From: Heloderma charlesbogerti | Lineage: Eukaryota; Chordata; Lepidosauria; Squamata; Helodermatidae | Reading direction: 5' to 3' | Assembly (NCBI GenBank): GCA_026122225.1 | Contig: JANEZZ010002705.1 | Location: 267,001-331,000 of the forward strand | Length of the DNA: 64,000 bases | Shown: positions 23,707-35,644 of the stretch, in pieces | Layout of the letters: every line of letters starts with the position of its first letter | Position numbering within the stretch: the stretch's first letter is position 1 | Translations under genes and position numbers: made by a program | The notes under the pieces: generated by a model | The model's input: only the letters and a program-made list of their open reading frames with translations | Databases searched by the model: none | What the model was told of the DNA's origin: nothing

Positions 23707-24178
23707 TAGGGATGGCGGAGAATTTCTCCCCGAAACTTCGGGGGGCCGAGCGCCAACGTGTTCGGCCCCCCGAACAAGTTTCGGGGATAAATCCTCTGCA
23801 CCCCCCCCCGCACCTCCCCCCGGGACGGGACTTACCTTCACCGAATGTCCCTCCCGGTGGCTGGTCCGGCCGGCGGTCTGGCAGGTCCAGCCGGAGGTTC
23901 GACCGGCTGCCACCGCCACCATTGCAATGAAAGAAAAAAAACAAAACGCCCCCTGATAGGCTACGTGACGATTCATGTAGCCTATCACGGCTAGATTTGC
24001 AAAGTCAGCCGTGATAGGCTATGTCAATCGTCACGTAGCCTATCACGGGTGACTTTAAAAAAAAAAAAAAGTGTGTACGGATAATGGCGGCCCCCATAGG
24101 GAGCCGCCATTCCCCTTCCTTATTTGGTCGCTGTAGTCTACGTAAACATTTACGTAGACTACGGCAAAAATAAGGGCA
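23707..24178. mobile_element. Palindromic hAT-type element, copy 5, right half missing
   Basis: Left end TAGGGATGGCGGAGAAT with the hairpin arm, complement of AGGTAAGT near 23833, two TGATAGGCTACGTGACG-type hairpins and the first half of the central inverted repeat. Similarity stops in the central block (AAAATAAGGGCAA), so the right half is lost and no target duplication can be seen. Confidence 0.85.
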
Positions 24179-24588
24179 AACCTGAAGAAATGAAACTTAA
24201 CTGGGAAAATGAAACTACTCCTCTCAGGTATACCCTGCCCCCCCCCAAAAAAAACCCTCTAGGTCTCTAGGCCTGACCTTTTTCATTCCCTTGCCTCTAT
24301 AGGCCTCAAACCTTCACATGCCTACAATTCCCACCATCCCTCATCACAGGCTATGCTGGCTAGGAATAATAGGAGCTGTACATCAAAACATTGGAAGGGC
24401 CACAATTTGCCCACTCCTGCTGAAGGAAAATTATCTGATCATCAACGCCCACTAAGCAAGGAACTTCAGCTACCAAACTATACAAAAGCTTAGCGAGGTG
24501 GTCTTTCCTATGGCCGCAGAAAGAAAGAGTTCAGTCTTGGGTTAAACACAGGCCGTACGTTTATGAATTCGCTTAAAGGATCTGTGAC

Positions 24589-25512
24589 TAGGGATGTACG
24601 AAAGTCACTTACCTGGTCTCGCAGCTTGCTTCGCGGTGGGGGGGAGGCACTTCGCTTCTCACCCTGAAGTTCAGGCCGGGGGGGGGAGGCTTCCCTCCTC
24701 GCCCGGCCGAAATTCAGGCCGGGGAGAAGCGCCCCGTCTCCCCAGCCGCGAACATCAAAAGAAAAGTAAAAAAAAAAAAAAAGCCCCGTGATAGGCTACG
24801 TAACGATTTACGTAGCCTATCACAGCTAGATCTGCAAAGTCAGCCGTGATAGGCTACGTTAATCGTCACGTAGCCTATCACGGGTGACTTTGAAAAAAAA
24901 AAAAAAGCCCGTATGCAAATGGCGGCCCCCATAGGGAGCCGCCATTCATGTTCCTTATTTGGTCCCTGTAGTCTACGTAAAGATTTACGTAGACTACAGC
25001 GAAAATAAGGGCAACGCTATTTGCGTTGCCCTTATTTTTGCTGTAGTCTACGTAAATCTTTACGTAGACTACAGGGACCAAATAAGGAACACGAATGGCG
25101 GCTCCCTATGGGGGCCGCCATTAGCCGTACGTGCTTTTTTTTTTTTAAGTCACCCATGATAGGCTACGTGACAATTAATGTAGCCTATCACGGCTGACTT
25201 TGCAAATCTAACCATGATAGGCTACGTTAATCGTTACGTAGCCTATCACAGGGGCATGGGTTTTTTTTTAACTTTTCTTGTAATGGCGGCAGCGGCAGCC
25301 GGTCGAAAGACCGGCTGCCGCCCCTGCCCCTGACGAAGACCTGCCGAACCGCCACTGGGACCCGCCACCGGGAGGGACATTCGTGAAAGGTAAGTCCCAT
25401 CCCGGGGGGGGGGCGGGGGGTGGAGAATTTCTCCCCGAACAACCTTCAGAGGACCGAATGCATTGGCTCTCGGCCCCCCAAAGTTTCAGGGAAAAATTCT
25501 CCCCCATCCCTA
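24589..25512. mobile_element. Palindromic hAT-type element, copy 6 (TSD TCTGTGAC)
   Basis: Flanked by TCTGTGAC at 24581-24588 and 25513-25520; 924 bp. The GC-rich arm is on the left and the hairpin arm on the right, so it is inverted relative to copies 1, 3 and 4. The inverted repeat is centred near 25020 with arms of more than 200 bp. AGGTAAGT points outward at both ends. Confidence 0.94.
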
Positions 25513-25886
25513 TCTGTGACAAGATAACTTTTCTTCATTTAATTCCTCACTCCCAACAGCAGTTCAGGTACAGACACTTGGACTGAAAGGGTGAATGCCA
25601 TTATGCCTGCTGCACTATGTCCAGTGTCCCAAGCAGTGCCAGGATTAATCCTGACTCCTCAGAGCCATACCTCCCAAGAAGCTGAACATAATATTCCACA
25701 CTTCAGGCTTTTGAGCATCCATGACAGCAAATGCACCCACATACCTCCCTGTTTCGGTACAGGGAGAAACATGGGAACAAGCTGCCTTATATCATTACAT
25801 TATAGTCAATGGAAGAACCCATTCTCAGTCATTTCGCTCACCTCAGAATCAGTTGTTTTGATTCATCTTTCTATCCATCTCTTGAT

Positions 25887-25887
25887 C

Positions 25888-25964
<77 letters not shown>

Positions 25965-25965
25965 T
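25887..25965 (+). repeat. Compound (GATA)n-(GACA)n microsatellite
   Basis: Same compound structure as at 21884-21970. Confidence 0.95.
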
Positions 25966-26526
25966 GCAGGGGGAGCAAAATTATTTTTGCCAGAGGAAAT
26001 CGCAGCTCTGATACAATAGAATCCACCGCTCTGGGTGCGTGTGTGTATGTGTGTGTTTTAATCCTGTTCCAGGGCACTTAAAAAAAAAAATCGGGGAATT
26101 CAAAATGGCTGACACCATTCTGCCACCATTACCCCTCACTGGGGGTGCCATTATAGCAGACAGCAGTATCTGCAGAATCCTGCCCCCACCAGCTGTTTAT
26201 CATTCCTCCACGAGCTCATATTATTCAAGAGGTTTAAAGTGAAATCTCCCTCCAAAGAAAGGGCAGTGATAGAAGGAGGCCTGTTAAAAATATAAAATCA
26301 TGGTGTACTGTTCCATACAACACTGGCCTTTTAAAAACTGAAAAACTAGTGAAAACATAAAAAAAAGTTTGCATTTCTCTATCTATCTGTCTAGCTCTCT
26401 GTCTAGCTATCTTCTGTCTATCATCTATCTATCTTTTAAACATGAATATCTTGCAAAAACCTGAAGATGCTTTATCTGAAAGAAGATGCCAGTTATATTT
26501 AAAAGTCATCCCATGTTATCTTTTGT

Positions 26527-26563
<37 letters not shown>
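26527..26563 (+). repeat. (GT)n microsatellite
   Basis: About 18 GT units. Confidence 0.95.
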
Positions 26564-26565
<2 letters not shown>

Positions 26566-26867
26566 GAATTGGAGATTAACAATGCAATCCCATTAATGAC
26601 TAATCACAAATTCAGTGGGACTTACTCCCAAGTAACCATGCTGATAAACTGGCAAAATGATTCAGCAAGATAGAAGGTTTTTTTGGGGGGGGGGTCACTA
26701 AATGGTTTCTCCTTGAATTACTCTATAAACTTCACAGATTTGGAGTTAAGCCATGGGTTCTCTAGTTTGTACACATTTTCCATGCCTTTGGGGGCCCTTT
26801 GCATGCTTAATGTTGATGTATATTATTAAATACAGAGCATAAATTGCATTTTAAGCCTCGTCTAATT

Positions 26868-26985
26868 AATCTTTACAACTATCCTGTGAGGAAGGTTATC
26901 GTTTCCATTTTGCTGATGATAAACTGAGGCTCAAGGTAATTTACCAAACAGGGATTAAACCCGAATCTCTCATATCCAAAAGCCA
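26868..26985 (-). repeat. MIR-like CORE-SINE fragment
   Basis: The order ACAACTATCCTGTGAGG, then TTCCATTTTGCTGATGATAA, then ACTGAGGCTCAAGG, then AGGGATTAAACCCGAATCTC follows the reverse complement of MIR-family SINEs. Diverged, so old. Confidence 0.65.
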
Positions 26986-27523
26986 CAGATGTTCTGACTG
27001 ACATTTTCATGAATGGTGCCCCTATTTTGACAGCCAAGTCTAAATGACAGTCAAGCAGAGGTCCTTGATTCACAATTCCCTGACATAATATTGTGACTGT
27101 CTCATCTTACATAAGATTGTGGCTTGTCAGTTCCAGTGGCAATATGGCAGTTATTTCTTAAGGGAAAGGCAAGAGAATAACAATCTAGAAAACTGCGGGA
27201 AATCAGATCTAGCTACATAAGGGGAATGTAATAGGTTATGTCTCAGCCACACCTAAAATCATGCACAAGGAAACAGAACAAAGCAGCAAATTTTTCTGAA
27301 CTCCCTTACTTCCCAATTCACTGGAAATATATAGTAAGCACAGCGTTTGAATTATGGAGGAAAAGCAGGGGGCAGGGGTGTTATGAAACTCACAATCTCC
27401 AATTTCAGATTTTAGCTAAATCATCTAAGAGCAGTAGCTGGGGTGTTAGGGAGGTGCCATGAGAGCCCTTTGCCCAGTAATTCAAGGACTGGGTCAAATT
27501 ACTGTCACCACCATACATACAGT

Positions 27524-28174
27524 TAGGGATGGCAGAGAATTCTGCCACAGATCTCAGTGAGGCCGAATGCCAGTGCATTCGGCCCCCCGAACTCCGTGGT
27601 GGAATGGCCTGCCCCCCTGCCCCCCCCGCGGATCCCCCCCGGGATGAGACTAACCTGGGGCGGATGTTCCGGATGGCGGCAGCTGGTCTTCCAATCGGCT
27701 GCCACCACCGCCGCCATTTGCAGTCTGTTCCCCCCCCATTCGTGATAGGCTACGTAAAGACTTAATAGCAGACGCTATTTGCGTTCCCACTTATTTTCGC
27801 CGTCTTAGTCTACGTAAATATTTACGTAGAGTACGACGGCCAAAAATAAGGAACGCAAATGGCGGCGGCCATAGCCGCCATTTGTGTACACATTTTTTTT
27901 TTTTACCCAGACGTGATAGGCTACGTAAGTCTTTACATAGCCTATCATGGCTGAATTTAGGGACGCAAATGGCGGCAGCTATGGCCGCCGCCGTTTGTGT
28001 CCCTGCTAGCCAGCAGCCGGATGTCCGGCTGCTAGCAGAGCCGGCTGGCCGGCGGCTCCGCGGAATCCCCGTGGAGTGGAGCCAGCCAGCGAGGATTCCG
28101 GGGGGAGGGACAGAGCACCTCATCCCCCAGCGGAACCCGGTGGAGCCAGGTAAGCGGGGTTTTGTACACCCCTA
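27524..28174. mobile_element. Palindromic hAT-type element, copy 7 (TSD CATACAGT)
   Basis: Flanked by CATACAGT at 27516-27523 and 28175-28182. Hairpin arm on the left, GC-rich arm on the right. An internal deletion near 27765 removed part of the left half of the central inverted repeat. Outward AGGTAAGC at the right end; the left one reads AGGTTAGT. Confidence 0.92.
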
Positions 28175-28424
28175 CATACAGTGTGAATCAGCGATGTTCT
28201 ATAACCAGGCGGCATTCATTTGTTCTATGAGGTCTTCGCTCATAGGGAGGAAGCCACCTTCTCTCATAGGTTCTTATCATTTCCTAGATTCTGGAACATT
28301 GCATTTTGTGACATGTGAATGTAACCCAAGTGAACCCATTGTTTTACTTGAAAGTAATGCATTCATCCATGTCAGCTCAGATGACTCTCTTTTAATGCGA
28401 AATCTTGTTCCTTGGTTATGAGTT

Positions 28425-28570
28425 TTGGTGCATGCGCAAAATCAAGATGCATCTTGGGAGCTGTAGTTTGGAATCTCGTTACGTGGTATGACATCATGCA
28501 TCACCGCATTATATGCTTCCTTTCTGATTAGTTGTTTTCATGTGGCCTCCCTGCATGCTGATGTCATGTG
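28425..28570 (+). repeat. Dispersed repeat, inverted partner at 50640-50790
   Basis: CATCTTGGGAGCTGTAGTTT followed by GACATCATGCATCACC matches the complement of the partner over about 140 bp with moderate divergence. Family not recognised. Confidence 0.6.
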
Positions 28571-28908
28571 ATGTTTACTCGCCTTTGCTGATTGCCGGTA
28601 TGAAAAATGGACCATCAAGGGTCCTCCTCATTGTCCCCCTCAGAGCGAGAGCTATGGCGATGGCAACAACAAGGGAAGCAGCTAAGGAGACTGCTTCAAG
28701 TAAGGGGTTTTTTTGGGGGGAGGGATCTAAATGGTAGGATGACTGAACATTTAGGGAGATAGGGAATATGTGTACTGCTTGAAATCTATTCTGAACTTAA
28801 TAGTGAACTTGTAATATCTCGATCCAGACTCTCTACAAAGCTGTGCATTACAAATGGATGAGTTTAGACCAATGAGCCAGATCAAAATTTGGCAGCATCT
28901 CTAATTTC

Positions 28909-29630
28909 TAGGGATGTACGAAAGTCACTTACCATTTCGAGGATCTGCTTTGCGGTGGGGGGGAGGCGCTCTGTCCCTCCCACCAGAATCCTCGATGGGA
29001 GGGAGGCACTCCGTCCCTCCCCCCGGAGTCCTGCCCGGCCGGCTCTGCTCCACGGGGATTCCGCGGAGCCGCCGGCCGGCTCCGCCTGCAGCCGGACATC
29101 CGGCCACTGGGCAGCAGCGTAGCCGCCGCCATTTACATCCCTGCCATACCTACCGCCGTTTGTGTCCCTGTATTTAACCATGATAGACTATGTAAATATT
29201 TACGTAGCCTATCACAGCAAAGTAAAAAAGCGTACGCAAATGGCGGCAGCTACGGCAGCCGCCATTTGCGTTCCTTATTTTTTGCCATTTTAGTCTACAT
29301 AAATATTTACATAGGCTAAAACGGTGAATAAAAAAAGAATGCAAATAGTCTTTATGTAGCCTATCACATCTGGGTAAAAAAAAAGAAAAAAGACCAGACT
29401 GCAAATGGCAGCCTCAGCAGCCGGTCAGAAGACCAGCCGCCACCACCGCCGAACCTGCCGCTGGAGCCGCTGCTGTCCGGAACATCCGCCCCAGGTAAGT
29501 CTTGTCCCGGGGGGATCTGCGGGGGGGATCTGCGGGGGGTGGCAGGCCGTTCTGCCACAGATTTCGGGGGGCCGAATGCCAGTGCATTCAGCCTCACTGA
29601 AATCCGTGGCAGAATTCTCTGCCATGCCTA
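28909..29630. mobile_element. Palindromic hAT-type element, copy 8 (TSD CTAATTTC)
   Basis: Flanked by CTAATTTC at 28901-28908 and 29631-29638. GC-rich arm left, hairpin arm right; the second half of the central inverted repeat is shortened near 29340. Outward TGGTAAGT (left) and AGGTAAGT (right, near 29492). Confidence 0.93.
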
Positions 29631-29638
29631 CTAATTTC

Positions 29639-30247
29639 AACCCCCTCCAGGTAACTTACCCCTCTGAGAGAGGCCTGTCCCACCAGACAGACAAACAAAC
29701 CTCACCTGTTTGTCTGTCTTAGTATATTAACTACAAGATAAGCCCCGGAAGAATGAAATCAATATTTCTGAAATGCATCAGGCCAGTATCAAAGAACCAT
29801 AATAAACTTTTTTCTATAGGCACCTGGATTTCTCCATTTTCCTTTCTCCTTGTTTTTTTTCCCCCTGCATACTTGCCTCCCCACCTCTTTTTATCCTGAA
29901 TAAAAATAAAGGTTGTCACCTTTTTTTTTTCCTCTCTTCTTTTGCCTGACAAACTCATCATTTGTAACAGCTATATGGCAGGCAGATACATCCTCCTTCT
30001 CTCTATGCTGGGAATCGCGGTACCCACTGAATTTGGCTGGTGTAGACTTTCAGTTCATTTTTTTAAAATAAGAATTTCTAATTTATTTCTTATTTTTTCT
30101 TAAATAAGAATTTACCAGAATTCACAAAGTTCCTCACATTTGGGGGATAAAGAACTTGAAATTTTAAAGAATTTGAATCCCTAGTCAGCAATGGGTTTCC
30201 AACACAGTGCTTCTCTAACCCACTTTTACATCTGCCAAGTGCGTGTG
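29639..30247. other. No recognised feature
   Basis: A/T-rich DNA; only short frames. A sequence resembling a hAT right end (GAATCCCTAG) near 30175 could not be paired with a left end. Confidence 0.35.
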
Positions 30248-30255
30248 TTTAGAAC

Positions 30256-30884
30256 TAGGGCTGGTCACCGCTTCAGCCCGAGGCCTGAACCCCGAGTCAA
30301 AGCATGCTGCTTCGGGCCACTTTGTGACCCTTCCAAGGTGAAGTGGAGGAGGCACGAAGCGGCTCAGAGTGGGTTGGGGCTCAGTGTGATTTGGCCCCCA
30401 GCCCAGCCCCCCCCAGTGCCTCCAGGTCCTTACCTGAGCTGCCTTCTCCTTGCTGCCGCTGCTGCCTCTGCCACTGTGCCACCACCTCCTGAGGCCTGGA
30501 CACGTGGCGACTCTTCTTCCAAGGAGTCGCCATTTTAAAAATGGCAACTTCCTGGAAGTTGCCTTTTTAAAAATGGTGACTCCCTGGAAGAAGAGTCTCC
30601 GCACATCCAGGCCTCAGGAGGCGGTGGTGGAGGCGGTGAAGATGGCAGCAGTGGGTGGTGGCGAAGGTGACGGCAGTGAAGGCAGCCCAACGGAGAAGGC
30701 AGAGGAGGAGGCGGCCCAGGTAAGGAGCTGGGGGGTTGTGTGTGGGTATCAGGGGGGGAACTGCTTCAGGTTCAGGGCCAAGACATGTTGGGGGCCCCCC
30801 AAATCTGACCAAGCCAGATTGGGCACACCTCGGAAGCCGGAAAGCAGCTTCCAAGTCAAATTGGGGGGTCCCTGCACAACCCTA
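30256..30884. mobile_element. Second hAT-type family, palindromic (TSD TTTAGAAC)
   Basis: Left TAGGGCTGGTCACC, right complement TAGGGTTGTGCAGG; flanked by TTTAGAAC at 30248-30255 and 30885-30892. The interior is a long inverted repeat around 30550 with arms holding CTCCTGAGGCCTGGA and its complement, but its sequence is unrelated to the main family. Even so, it has AGGTAAGG pointing outward at mirrored positions (complement near 30431, direct near 30718). The composite element at 7097 has similar ends. Confidence 0.88.
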
Positions 30885-30892
30885 TTTAGAAC

Positions 30893-31627
30893 GGCACTTG
30901 CTACGTAAAGTATGATAGTCACCCACCAATACACTTGCCCCCTCTCTCTCTCTCTCTCACTCTCTCAATAAACGCTAGCCCATTTTTGTTAAGAAGCTGC
31001 TGCAAAAGCAATGGGGTTACAAAGAAGATCCAGAAATGTTTCCTTTGGGCAGAGTTAGCAGATGGTTTTTAGGTTGTAGCATGACATCAGTCCCCCATGA
31101 GAGTAAACATTTATCATTCCAGCAGCAAAAGCCCCATGACTGAAAAGTAACTATGGGATCCTTCAATCCCTGGCATAGTTTTAGGTTTGCTTCAAGCATT
31201 CATTGTAGTTGCTCTGAATCACAATGCAACTGTCTGTGATGTACGTTCTTGCAGTTGTGTAAGGAAGGTCATACCTTCTTCAGGTTACTGATGATTAGAA
31301 AATTGAAGTCAGTGGAACTGCAATGATACATCTTCATATAGCAATGGTTGGGAACAATTTCAGCTGTACTGATTTGATGTTATTTAATTTTTTGCTGTTT
31401 GTTCTTTTGAGACACTTTTAAAAAAGAAATTACTCAAGGGGATGGCTGCAGCCTATAACTAATATAGATGGCCCCTCTGGAGTCGGTTCTAGAAGCTTGT
31501 GGAAATAATTAGATTTAAAGTAGGGCTAAGATAAAGAGAACTTTTAGAACTTTTTAATTCATGGATAGATTTTGCAAAATTCAGACCCTTTGATAAATAT
31601 TTGAACTTGCATTTAGGCCCTTGGAGA
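30893..31627. other. No recognised feature
   Basis: A short (CT)n run near 30944-30960; otherwise no repeat or coding domain that I can name. Confidence 0.35.
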
Positions 31628-31635
31628 GTATCAAC

Positions 31636-32476
31636 TAGGGATGTCAGAGAATTTCACCACGAATCTCGGGGAGACCGAATGCCAGCGCATTCGACCCCCA
31701 AAATTGGTGGCGAAACGGTCTGCCCCCCCGCCCCCCTGTGACAGGACTTACCTTGGGCGAATCCTCCTGGTGGTGGCGGCTCCAGCGGCGGTTTGGTGGC
31801 AGCGGCTGCGGCGGCCGGTCTTCCGACCGGCTGCTGCCGCCGCCATTTCCAGTAAAAAAAACAAAAAAACATGATAGGCTACGTAAAGATTTACGTAGCC
31901 TATCACGGCTGAGTAAAAAAAACAAAAAACTGCACGTACGCAAATGGCAGTGCCCATGGGCGCCGCCATTTGCGTTCCTTATCTTGGCATGTCTATTCTA
32001 CGTAAACATTTGCGTAGACTACAGCGAAAATAAGGGGAATGCAAATAGTGTAGTGTCTACGCTATTTGCATTCCCCTTATTTTCGCTGTTGTCTACGTAA
32101 ATGTTTACGTAGACTAGACGTGCCAAAATAAGGAACGCAAATGGCGACGCCCATGGGCACTGCCATTTGCGTATGCGCAGTTTTGTTTTTTTGGTTTTTT
32201 TACTCAGCCGTGATAGGCTACGTAAACATTTATGTAGCCTACCATGGCTGACTGCAGGGACGCAAATGGTGGTGGCTATGGACGCCAGCATTTGCGGCCC
32301 GGACGGCCAGGATTCGGGGGTGGAGGGACGAAGCGCCTCCCCCCTGGCCAGAATTTCAGGGGGGAGGGACGGAGTGCCTCCCCCCTGGCCAGAATTTGGG
32401 AGGGAGGGATGGAGCACCCCTCCCCCCCACCGTGAGTCAAATTTCGTTCAAGGTAAGTGACTTTCGTACATCCCTA
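31636..32476. mobile_element. Palindromic hAT-type element, copy 9 (TSD GTATCAAC)
   Basis: Flanked by GTATCAAC at 31628-31635 and 32477-32484; 841 bp and complete, with hairpin arm left, central inverted repeat around 32055 and GC-rich arm right. AGGTAAGT points outward at both ends. The right part has a paralogue at about 34980-35076. Confidence 0.94.
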
Positions 32477-32647
32477 GTATCAACACACACAAATATGCCA
32501 GAATGGCTCTGAATGTTTCTACTGAACTTTAATAACAATTAATGTTTAATTTAAAGTTCATAAGTTTGTAAAGTGTTGATTCCCATTTTATATGTTCCCA
32601 GTTTGTAAATTATCAGTCTGGGATGCAAAATTTCCATAGGCTTCAAC

Positions 32648-33578
32648 TAGGGGTGGACGAAAGTCACTTACCTGTCCTCGAAGGACGTTCATGGTGGGGG
32701 GGAGGCGCTTCGCTGGTCCCCCCACGACGTTCAGGCCGGGGGGGGAGGCCTCCCGCATCGGCCCGGCCGAAATTCAGGCCGGGGAGGAGGCTTCCCGCCT
32801 CACCCGGCCGTGAACGCGAAAGTTCTTTTTAAAAAAAAAAAAACGCCCCCTGATAGGCTACGTGACGATTCACGTAGCCTATCACGGCTAGATCTGCAAA
32901 GTCAGCCGTGATAGGCTACGTCAATCGTCACGTAGCCTATCATGGGTGACTTTAAAAAAAAAAAAAGCGCGTACGCTAATGGCGGCCCCCATAGGGAGCC
33001 GCCATTCCCCTTCCTTATTTGGTCGCTGTAGTCTACATAAAGATTTACGTAGACTACGGCGAAAATAAGGACAACGCAAATAGCGTTGTCCTTATTTTCG
33101 CCATAGTCTACGTAAATCTTTACGTAGACTACAGCGACCAAATAAGGAAGGGGAATGGCGGCTCCCTATGGGGGCCGCCATTATCCGTACACACTTTTTT
33201 TTTTTTTAAGTCACCCGTGATAGGCTACGTGACGATTGACGTAGCCTATCATGGCTGACTTTGCAAATCTAGCCGTGATAGGCTACGTGAATCATCACGT
33301 AGCCTATCAGGGGGCGTGTTTTTTTTTTCTTTCATTGCAATGGCGGCGGCGGCAGCCGGTCGAAAGACCGGCTGCCGCTCCTGCCCCGCTCGAACACCCG
33401 CCGAACCTCCGGCCAGACCCACCGCCGGGAGGGACATTCGGCGAAGGTAAGTCCCGTCCCGGGGGGGGGTGCGGGTGCGGGGTGTGTGGAGGATTTCTCC
33501 CCGAAACTTGTTCGGGGGGCCAAACACGTTGGCGCTCGGCCCCCCGAAGTTTCGGGGAGAAATTCTCCGCCAACCCTA
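32648..33578. mobile_element. Palindromic hAT-type element, copy 10 (TSD GCTTCAAC; empty site known)
   Basis: Flanked by GCTTCAAC at 32640-32647 and 33579-33586; 931 bp. The inverted repeat spans about 32850-33308, centred near 33080, with arms of roughly 230 bp that match almost throughout; each arm contains three smaller hairpins. AGGTAAGT points outward at both ends. The paralogous flank at 35236-35245 holds one GCTTCAAC and no element, giving an empty site inside the same window. Confidence 0.96.
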
Positions 33579-33706
33579 GCTTCAACTAGAGAGTCTACAT
33601 GTGATGTGTAAAACGTGTGATGACATGAGTGGTTCAGGCGAACTTTTAGTTTTGGATGACATCAGAAAATCTTTCAGCAGCTTTGTGAGAAATCCTAGCA
33701 TTTGGA

Positions 33707-34306
33707 TAGGGATGTATGAATCCCTTACCTGGTTCCGCAGTGGGGGATCTGCGGTGGGGGGGAGGCACTCCATCCCTCCTCCTGGAATCCTCCCTGGCCA
33801 GCTCTGTGGAGCCACCAGCCAGGGCCGACCGCAGCTGGAGTTCTGGCCATGGCCGGGCTGCTGCGGCCGCAAATGGTGGCTGTCATAGTGGCCACCATTT
33901 GCATCCTGCCAGGCTGCTGTGATAGGCTATGTAAGTACTTACGTAGCCTATCACGGAAAGAGCAGCGGCGCAAACAGCCTCCTCTTCACTTCTCTTTGCC
34001 ATGATAGGCTACGTAAATACTTATGTAGCCTATCATGGCAGCCAGGCAGGATGCAAATGGTGGCTGCTACGATGGCCACCAATTACGGCCGCAGCAGCTG
34101 GCTGAGAGACCAGCCACCGCCACTGCCACCGGAGCCGCTGCCGGAGCTGCCGACACCAGAGCATCTGCCCCAGGTAAGCGTCGTCCCGGGGGGATTCCAC
34201 GGGGTGGTGGGGGGTGGGAGGCCGTTCCGCCATGGGTTTTGGGGGGCTGAATGCCAGTGCATTTGGCCTCACTGAAATCCGTGGCGGAATTCTCCGCCAT
34301 CCCTTA
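33707..34306. mobile_element. Palindromic hAT-type element, copy 11, short subtype (TSD CATTTGGA)
   Basis: Flanked by CATTTGGA at 33699-33706 and 34307-34314. Has two GCTATGTAAGTACTTA-type hairpins (near 33930 and 34020) instead of the large central inverted repeat. Outward AGGTAAGG and AGGTAAGC. Its left part is duplicated at 35365. Confidence 0.92.
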
Positions 34307-34317
34307 CATTTGGAAGG

Positions 34318-34347
34318 GATCAGATACTCAACACTGAGTATCTGATC
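34318..34347. repeat. Perfect 13-bp hairpin
   Basis: GATCAGATACTCA and TGAGTATCTGATC form a perfect 13-bp stem around ACAC, between two hAT insertions. It is not part of the hAT consensus. Confidence 0.85.
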
Positions 34348-34759
34348 AGCTTGCATGATAGTTCCCTTTAGGGATGTACAAATTGTGTACCTTCAGTGCT
34401 GGTTGACTTCTGCAGTTTGTGGCCGGTGCTCCATTCCACCGTTCACAAGCCCCCAGAATTCTCCTTTTTTTTTTCTGCTTTGAAAATTACGAAGATAAAT
34501 CCATACCGACAACCGTAATTCCGGTGCCCAGCCATCTCTGTGAGTCTGCATAAGTTCCATAAGGATCGCTATTTTTCATAAATATTTACGTATTTTCCCC
34601 CCTGCCCTGATGTATAGTAATTACTTTCAGCCAAAACATTTCCTCTTCCTTGTAGGGGCTTTGAAAGAAGGCTGTGTCCTAGGTGTGCCTGAGTGATGCA
34701 CTCTTTGTTTAAAGCAACGCTGTTTTAAAGAAAGAAACAGCTTTTAAAAGCGTTTTTTT

Positions 34760-35076
34760 TTTAAAGTCAGCCATGATAGGCTACATAAACATTTACGTAG
34801 CCTATCACGGCTGACTGCAGGGACACAAACGGCGGCGGCTATGGCTGCCACCATTTGCAGCCCTGCTAGCCAGCGGCCGGATGTCCGGCCGCTGGCGGAG
34901 CCAGCTGGCGACTCCACAGAATCCCTGCGGAGCACAGCCGGCCGGCCAGGATTCTGGGGAGGGGAGGAACAGAGCGCCTCCCCCCCACCAGAATTTTGGG
35001 GGGAGGGACGGAGCGCCTCCCCCCCACTGTGAATCAAATTTCGTTCAAGGTAAGTGACTTTCGTACATCCCTAGTA
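34760..35076. mobile_element. Right part of a palindromic hAT copy
   Basis: Begins within a TGATAGGCTACATAAAC hairpin and runs through a GC-rich arm to CATCCCTA at 35076. The last roughly 100 bp and the following GTATCAAC match copy 9, while the part before resembles copy 1. The left half is missing. Confidence 0.8.
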
Positions 35077-35364
35077 TCAACACACACAAAGATGCCAGAA
35101 TGGCTCTGAATGTTTCTACTGAACTTTAATAACAATTAATGTTTAATTTAAAGTTCATAAGTTTGTAGAGTATTGATTCCCATTCTATATGTTCCCAGTT
35201 AGTAAATTATCAGTCTGTGATGCAAAATTTCCATAGGCTTCAACTAGAGAGTCTACATGTGATGTGTGAAACGTGTGATGACATGAGTGGTTCAAGCGAA
35301 CTTTTATTTTTGGATGACATCAAAAAATCTCTCAGCAGCTGTGTGAGAAATCCTAGCATTTGGA
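35077..35364 (+). repeat. Paralogue of the copy 9-copy 11 flank, lacking copy 10
   Basis: Matches 32477-32647 joined to 33587-33706 with about 3-4 percent difference in the first 170 bp. The GCTTCAAC target occurs once, uninterrupted. It is bounded on both sides by hAT sequence. Confidence 0.9.
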
Positions 35365-35635
35365 TAGGGATGTATGAATCCCCTACCTGGTTCCGCAGTG
35401 GGGAATCTGTGGTGGGGGGGAGGTGCTCCATCCCTCCCCCCGGAATCCTCCCTGGCCAGCTCTGTGGAGCCACCGGCCAGGGCTGTCCGCAGCCAGAGTT
35501 CCGGCCATGGCCGGGCTGCTGCAGCCGCAAATGCGCCTCCCCCCCCGGCGAGGATTCCAGGGGGAGGGACGGAATGCCTCCCCCCCCAACCATAAACATA
35601 ATCTGCAAAAGGTAAATGCCTTTCGTACATCCCTA
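35365..35635. mobile_element. Chimeric short hAT copy without matching target duplication
   Basis: The left part and left flank (CATTTGGA) equal copy 11; the right part ends AAGGTAAATGCC then TTTCGTACATCCCTA and is followed by GATTCATA. Mismatched flanks indicate recombination between two copies. Confidence 0.8.
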
Positions 35636-35644
35636 GATTCATAA

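Noticed and set aside
23236..24422. hAT element with CAGGGGTGGGCAA and TTGCCCACTCCTG ends around copy 5
   Set aside because: The ends fit a common reptile palindromic repeat, but the flanking octamers do not match and the interior could not be explained.
24901..25140. Repeated 60-110-codon frames in the palindromic elements as proteins
   Set aside because: They are translations of the inverted repeats (the same peptide appears on both strands) and vary between copies by frameshifts.
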